NCBI GenBank assembly: GCA_035626595.1
Contig: DASPNJ010000103.1
Location: 159,763 to 223,762 of the forward strand
Direction: 5' to 3'
DNA length: 64,000 bases
DNA from: JAQGMV01 sp035626595
GTDB taxonomy: Bacteria > Pseudomonadota > Gammaproteobacteria > Burkholderiales > SG8-41
In this document: positions 59,946 through 64,000 of the stretch, one piece after another
Numbering within the stretch: the first letter of the stretch is position 1
Layout of the letters: each line of letters starts with the position of its first letter
Translations under genes and position numbers: made by a program
The notes under the pieces: model-generated
The model's input: only the letters and a program-made list of their open reading frames with translations
What the model was told of the DNA's origin: nothing
The model's database searches: none

Positions 59946-60722
59946 ATGCCGGGATTCGAAACACTCACCGTTGCGCTGATCGCATGGATCGCGCTCGTCA
60001 TGATCGTGTCGGGAATCGTTCAGGGCGCGCTTGGACTGGGCTTTCCGACGATTGCGACGCCACTCATCGCGCTCGTCACCGACATCCGCACCGCGATCAT
60101 CCTGGTGCTGCTGCCGTGCATCGCGACGATCGTCATCGCGCTGTTTCGCAGCGGAGCGGTCAAAGAAGCGCTCGCGCAGTTCTGGATGATGCCGCTCTAC
60201 ATGATCGGGGGGGCCGCGGTCGGGACGCGCATCTTCATCGCATTTCCGCAGTTTCCGTACGCCCTGCTGCTCGCCGCGATGATCGTCGTTTACCTGAATC
60301 TGGACCGCTTCGGCGGCGGCGAGTGGCGCGTAGTGAAGCGGCACCGGCATGCGTTCGGCGCGATGTTCGGCGTGGCCGCGGGCCTCACCGAAGGCACCGC
60401 CAACGTCGCCTCGCCGTTCCTCATCGTCTACTACCTCGCGATCGCGGTGCAGCCGGCACTTTTCGTGCAGGCGATGAACATGTGCTTTCTCGTGGGCAAG
60501 ACGACGCAGTTCGCGACGCTCGCCTCGGCGGGCGGCGTCACGGCGCTGCAGTGGGGAATGACGCTGCCGCTCGCCGTCGTCGCGGGCGCCGGTGCGTGGT
60601 ACGGCGTGAAGATCCGGGGCCGGATCGACGCCGCGAGCTACCGGCGCTGGGTGCGGGGTGCGCTCTTCGTCATCGCCGCGCTCCTCATCGGCGAGTACGG
60701 CTACAGCCGCTGGATTAGCTGA
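59946..60722 (+). CDS. TauE/SafE-family permease
   Basis: A 258-residue, eight-helix membrane protein. Repeated family sequences: SGIVQGALGLGFPTIATPLI in the first half and AGLTEGTANVASPFLIVYYL in the second. Members export sulfite, sulfoacetate or related C2 anions. A link to xsc (which releases sulfite) is possible but the two genes are 17 kb apart. ATG 59946 is preferred; a GTG at 59925 is possible. Confidence 0.9.
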   Translation: MPGFETLTVALIAWIALVMIVSGIVQGALGLGFPTIATPLIALVTDIRTAIILVLLPCIATIVIALFRSGAVKEALAQFWMMPLYMIGGAAVGTRIFIAFPQFPYALLLAAMIVVYLNLDRFGGGEWRVVKRHRHAFGAMFGVAAGLTEGTANVASPFLIVYYLAIAVQPALFVQAMNMCFLVGKTTQFATLASAGGVTALQWGMTLPLAVVAGAGAWYGVKIRGRIDAASYRRWVRGALFVIAALLIGEYGYSRWIS

Positions 60723-60731
60723 GGAACGCCG

Positions 60732-61058
60732 CTACTGCTTCGCGCAGTGCTTGACGTTCGGCAGGTGCGGCGCGAGCACCTTGTTGTGCTGCTCGGTGTC
60801 GTTCCTGAAGAAGTAGAAGTACGCCTGCTGCCACTCGGGCCGCTTCATGCTCTGCTCCAGCTGCGCGATCATGCAGGAGCAGAAGGCGTCGACGCGCGCT
60901 TCCGGGTCGCCGCGCTTCAGACCCGGCTCGCGGCAGCCGGCGTACGCGGCTTTCTTGTACTTCGCGATTTCGCCGTCGGTCACCTCCGACGGCGACTCCT
61001 GGGCGAGGGCCGCACCCGCGGCCAGGGCCGCGAGCAGAAACCAGCGTGCGGCCCGCAT
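60732..61058 (-). CDS. small secreted protein, 108 aa
   Basis: Signal peptide MRAARWFLLAALAAGAALAQ, then a mostly helical domain with Cys residues in AGCREPGLKRGD, AFCSCMIAQLEQSM and VKHCAKQ. Family not recognised. ATG 61058 overlaps the grxD stop (ATGA), so it is translated with it and may be a periplasmic Cys-rich stress protein (inference). Confidence 0.75.
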   Translation of the reverse strand: MRAARWFLLAALAAGAALAQESPSEVTDGEIAKYKKAAYAGCREPGLKRGDPEARVDAFCSCMIAQLEQSMKRPEWQQAYFYFFRNDTEQHNKVLAPHLPNVKHCAKQ

Positions 61059-61366
61059 CAGCCCTGCAGGACCTTCTGCAGCTCGCCGCTGCGGTACATC
61101 TCCATCATGATGTCCGAGCCGCCGACGAATTCGCCGTTCACGTAGAGCTGCGGGATCGTCGGCCAGTTCGCGTACTCCTTGATGCCCTGCCGGATATCGG
61201 CGTCCTCGAGCACGTTCACGGTATGGAAGTCCTCGACGCCGCACGCGCGCAGGATGTTGCAGGCGTTCGCCGAAAAGCCGCATTGCGGGAAATCCGGCGA
61301 TCCCTTCATGTAGAGCACGACCTTGTTCTTGGTGACCTGATCTTTAATAACGTCTTGAATGGACAT
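61058..61366 (-). CDS. grxD: monothiol glutaredoxin Grx4/GrxD
   Basis: A 102-residue CGFS-type glutaredoxin. Active site PQCGFSANA, WPTIPQLYVNGEFVGGSDIM glutathione-binding region. It carries 2Fe-2S clusters with BolA-type partners. Usual betaproteobacterial order hemA-prfA-prmC-grxD. Confidence 0.96.
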   Translation of the reverse strand: MSIQDVIKDQVTKNKVVLYMKGSPDFPQCGFSANACNILRACGVEDFHTVNVLEDADIRQGIKEYANWPTIPQLYVNGEFVGGSDIMMEMYRSGELQKVLQG

Positions 61367-61398
61367 GGCTATAAACCTGAGTAAAGTTGTCGGGTATT

Positions 61399-62244
61399 TT
61401 ACTGAACCCGCAGCTCCTGCGTCAACCGGCCGGCCGATACGCGATCGATGCCGGCGAGGTCATGCGCGGTGAAGATTTCGACGTAGCCCGCGGCGTGCAG
61501 CAGCAGCCGCGCGCGCTCGCCATGATCGTGCGCGTGCTCGAAAACGAGCCAGCCGCCGGGCATCAGATGACCCTTGCCCTCGGTGACGATCCTGCGGATG
61601 GCATCGAGCCCGTCGCTGCCGGCTTCCAGTGCCACGCGCGGCTCGAATCGAAGATCGCCCTGCGTGAGGTGCGCGTCGCCCGCGGCGACGTATGGCGGGT
61701 TCGACACGATCAGATCGAAATGCTCCTGGCGCAGCGCCGTGAACCAGTCACTGCGCAGGAACGCGACGTTGCCGACGTGCGCTTCGACCGCATTACGCCG
61801 CGCCACGGCCAGCGCGTCCACTGAATTGTCGAGCGCGAGCACCTTTGCGTTCGGCCGCTCGGCCGCGAGCGAGATCGCGATGCAGCCGCTGCCGGTGCCG
61901 AGCTCCAGCACGCGCGACGTGCCGCTCTGGGGGATGCGCTCGAGCGCGAGATCGACCAGCAGCTCGGTTTCGGGACGCGGAATGAGCACCGCCGGCGTCA
62001 CCTTGAACGGCCGGCCGTAGAACTCGCGCTCGCCGGTGAGATACGCCACCGGCTCGCCGGCCGCACGCCGATCGATCAACGCACGGTATCGCTCCGGCTC
62101 GCCGCTGCCGAGCTCGACTTCGGGATGCGCGATGAGATAGGCCGCGTCACGCCCGGTGACGTGCCGCAGCAGGACCTGCGCGTCGAGCGCGGCGACGCGC
62201 TGCGACGCCTCCTGAAGCGCTTCGCCGATGGTGCGTGCGCTCAT
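61399..62244 (-). CDS. prmC: peptide chain release factor N5-glutamine methyltransferase
   Basis: A 281-residue enzyme: SAM motif VLELGTGSGCIAISLAAERP and catalytic NPPY in LIVSNPPYVAAGDAH; YLTGEREFYGRPF in the N-terminal domain. It methylates the Gln of the GGQ in release factors. ATG 62244 overlaps the prfA stop. Confidence 0.96.
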   Translation of the reverse strand: MSARTIGEALQEASQRVAALDAQVLLRHVTGRDAAYLIAHPEVELGSGEPERYRALIDRRAAGEPVAYLTGEREFYGRPFKVTPAVLIPRPETELLVDLALERIPQSGTSRVLELGTGSGCIAISLAAERPNAKVLALDNSVDALAVARRNAVEAHVGNVAFLRSDWFTALRQEHFDLIVSNPPYVAAGDAHLTQGDLRFEPRVALEAGSDGLDAIRRIVTEGKGHLMPGGWLVFEHAHDHGERARLLLHAAGYVEIFTAHDLAGIDRVSAGRLTQELRVQ

Positions 62245-63332
62245 GCCGCCGCCGCTTCTTCGCCGAGCTGCGCGAGCTGCTCGGCCTGGTGCTCCGCTAT
62301 GAGGGCGTCGGTGAGCTCGAAAAGGTCTCCGTCCATGATCGCTGAGATTTTGTACAAGGTGAGGTTTATGCGGTGGTCCGTCACGCGGCCCTGCGGAAAA
62401 TTATATGTTCTGATGCGTTCCGAGCGGTCGCCGGTGCCGACGAGGAGCTTGCGCGTCGCCGCCATTTTGCTCTGCTGCTCGCGAACCTGCCGGTCTTTGA
62501 TCCGCGCGGCGAGCACGCCAAGCGCGCGCGCCTTGTTCTTGTGCTGCGACCGGTCGTCCTGGCATTCGACCACAATCCCGGTCGGAAGGTGTGTGACGCG
62601 CACCGCAGAATCGGTCTTATTGACGTGCTGACCGCCGGCGCCGGACGCGCGGTACGTGTCGATCTTGAGATCCGCCGGGTTGAGCACGATGTCCGCGACT
62701 TCATCGGCTTCCGGTAGTACGGCGACCGTGCACGCCGAAGTGTGGATGCGTCCCTGAGTCTCGGTGTCGGGCACGCGCTGGACGCGATGGGCGCCCGACT
62801 CGAACTTGAGCCTCGAGTACGCACCATGGCCCACGATTTTCGCGATGATCTCGCGATAGCCGCCGAGGTCCGAAGGGCTTTGCGAGATCACTTCCACCTG
62901 CCAGCGGTTGCGCTCGGCGAACCGTGAATACATCCGGAAGAGATCGGCGGCGAATAGCGCCGACTCTTCACCCCCGGTGCCCGCGCGAATCTCCAGAAAG
63001 ATGTTGCGCTCGTCGTTCGGATCCTTGGGCAGGAGCTCGCGCTGAAGCTCCGTCTCGAGCTGCTCCAGCCGCTCGCGCGCCGCGCGCATCTCGCCTTCGG
63101 CGAACTCGCGGCTCTCCGGATCCTCGGCCATCTCACGCGCGGTCTCCAGATCGTCTTCCGCGCTGCGGTAGGCGCGATAGAGCTCGACGACCGGCGTCAG
63201 CTCGGAGTGCTCGCGCGAGAGCTTGCGGAAGTTCTCCATGTCGCCGGTCACGTCCTGCGAGGAGAGCAGCGCATTGAGCTCCTCGAGCCGCATCGTGAGC
63301 TGCGTGAGCTTGTTGGAGATACTTGGTTTCAT
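62241..63332 (-). CDS. prfA: peptide chain release factor 1
   Basis: A 363-residue RF1: catalytic GGQ in RASGAGGQHVNKTDSAVRV, the stop-codon-reading PxT-type motif in the upstream domain (VQRVPDTETQGRIHTS) and C-terminal NLTLYKI. It recognises UAA and UAG. ATG 63332 overlaps the hemA stop (ATGA). Confidence 0.97.
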   Translation of the reverse strand: MKPSISNKLTQLTMRLEELNALLSSQDVTGDMENFRKLSREHSELTPVVELYRAYRSAEDDLETAREMAEDPESREFAEGEMRAARERLEQLETELQRELLPKDPNDERNIFLEIRAGTGGEESALFAADLFRMYSRFAERNRWQVEVISQSPSDLGGYREIIAKIVGHGAYSRLKFESGAHRVQRVPDTETQGRIHTSACTVAVLPEADEVADIVLNPADLKIDTYRASGAGGQHVNKTDSAVRVTHLPTGIVVECQDDRSQHKNKARALGVLAARIKDRQVREQQSKMAATRKLLVGTGDRSERIRTYNFPQGRVTDHRINLTLYKISAIMDGDLFELTDALIAEHQAEQLAQLGEEAAAA

Positions 63333-64000
63333 TCGTGGTACAGCCGGGCGAGCGTGGCGGCGAGCGCGTCGCGCTCGTCGGCGCTCGCGCGATTGAGCGC
63401 GTGGGTGGGCGCGTGCAGGAGCTTGTTCGTGATCGCGCGCGAGAGCTCCTCGATCACGAGCTTGGGATCGTCGCCGCGCGCGAGCCGCCGCTGCGCGCGC
63501 TCGAGCTCGTGCCGGCGCGAGCGCTCGGCGGCATCGCGCATCGCGCGGATCGCCGGCACCGCCTCACGGCTCCCGAGCCAGTGCATGAAGTCGCTCACGT
63601 GGTTCTCGATGATGACTTCCGCCTGCGCCACCGCGTTCCTGCGGATGTCGAGCCCCTCGCGGGCGATCTTGCCGAGGTCGTCGACGCTGTAGAGGAACAC
63701 GTCGTCGAGCTCCGCGACTTCCGGCTCGATGTCGCGCGGCACGGCGAGATCGAACATGAGCATCGGGCGATGCTTGCGCGCCTTGAGCGCGCTCTCGACC
63801 ACGCCTTTGCCGATCAGCGGAAGCTGGGACGCGGTGGAGCACACGAGGATGTCGTGGAGCGCGATCTGCGCCGGCAGGTCGTTCAGCGGGATGACGCGTC
63901 CGAGGAAACGGTCCGCGAGCTGCTGCGCGCGCGATTCGGTGCGATTGGCGAACGTGATGTGGCGCGGATGCTGGGCCGCGAAATGCGCGGCGCACAGCTC
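63329..64000 (-). CDS. hemA: glutamyl-tRNA reductase, C-terminal part (cut by window edge)
   Basis: About 223 residues of the 3' part. The NADP-binding end ITFANRTESRAQQLADRF, CSTASQLPLIGKGVVESALK, MLMFDLAVPRDIEPEV, DVFLYSVDDLGKIAREGLDI, then the helical dimer domain ending LAATLARLYHE. It makes glutamate-1-semialdehyde from Glu-tRNA, the first step of tetrapyrrole synthesis in this kind of bacterium. The 5' part lies beyond 64000. Confidence 0.95.
   Translation of the reverse strand, partial: ELCAAHFAAQHPRHITFANRTESRAQQLADRFLGRVIPLNDLPAQIALHDILVCSTASQLPLIGKGVVESALKARKHRPMLMFDLAVPRDIEPEVAELDDVFLYSVDDLGKIAREGLDIRRNAVAQAEVIIENHVSDFMHWLGSREAVPAIRAMRDAAERSRRHELERAQRRLARGDDPKLVIEELSRAITNKLLHAPTHALNRASADERDALAATLARLYHE

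Overview
The window is a high-GC, gene-dense stretch of a bacterial chromosome. It most likely comes from a betaproteobacterium (Burkholderiales/Nitrosomonadales-like). The basis is gene content and order: argH facing algZ-algR-hemC-hemD-hemX-hemY, aroQ-accB-accC-prmA followed by a zinc-ribbon/DUF3426 gene, hemA-prfA-prmC-grxD, a split glycine decarboxylase (gcvPA/gcvPB), a BPSS1780-type membrane protein, and a CDP-6-deoxy-glucoseen-reductase-like ferredoxin reductase. No plasmid or phage backbone is visible. No interval longer than 300 bases lacks a gene; the longest gaps (131-348, 12278-12487, 16671-16907, 29656-29900) are named in the neighbouring entries.

Layout. 1-130: start of a delta-60-repeat protein cut by the window edge. 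349-5918: a tight minus-strand operon of a GcvT-like protein, two PYROXD2/CrtI-like oxidoreductases (one with a degenerate FAD fold) and an MFS transporter. 6066-7072: a lipoprotein and a hemerythrin-domain protein. 7096-13813: a signalling island of a CheB-CheR-PAS-PAS-HisKA-HATPase-REC protein, two free CheB esterases and a receiver protein with an altered phosphorylation site; no MCP, CheA or CheW is present. 13849-14084: tRNA-Arg(CCG) followed by two tandem copies of its 3' half. 14184-20074: dihaem cytochrome c, apaH, several small proteins, a PlsC-family acyltransferase, a SlyB-like lipoprotein and a PfkB-family sugar/nucleoside kinase. 20165-25586: gcvT-gcvH-gcvPA-tpx-gcvPB-dgkA. 25595-32703: DUF3426, prmA, accC, accB, aroQ, then a TlpA-like thioredoxin, dsbD and cutA. 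32775-33788: ferredoxin reductase. 33916-39784: tetrapyrrole operon led by a LytS/AlgR-type two-component pair, divergent from argH. 41402-43174: sulfoacetaldehyde acetyltransferase (xsc). 43304-50400: a giant secreted serralysin/RTX gene interrupted by one in-frame TGA and one frameshift. 50428-52406: a secreted protein and a glycosyltransferase. 52464-59887: a seven-gene MoxR-DUF58-DUF4350-DUF4129-SpoIIM-RDD-BPSS1780 operon with every junction overlapping. 59946-60722: TauE/SafE exporter. 60732-64000: a small secreted protein, grxD, prmC, prfA and the 3' part of hemA.

Much of the space between genes is filled by dispersed repeats. The most striking is a 19-nt hairpin (8-bp stem, 3-nt loop; called R2 here) present nine times, almost always at a gene's 3' end, where its outer flank supplies the TAG stop codon of gcvT, hemY and argH. 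Other families are R1 (dRS3-like, CCCGCxxxxGCGGG), R3 (CCTTCGACAGGCTCAGG-type, read in frame in three proteins), R4 (two copies), R5 (CCCTACCCTC...GCGAGGG-type) and 8-bp GTGACGAA/GTGACGCG tandem arrays inside the gcv operon. All calls come from reading the sequence and its translations; no database search was run.
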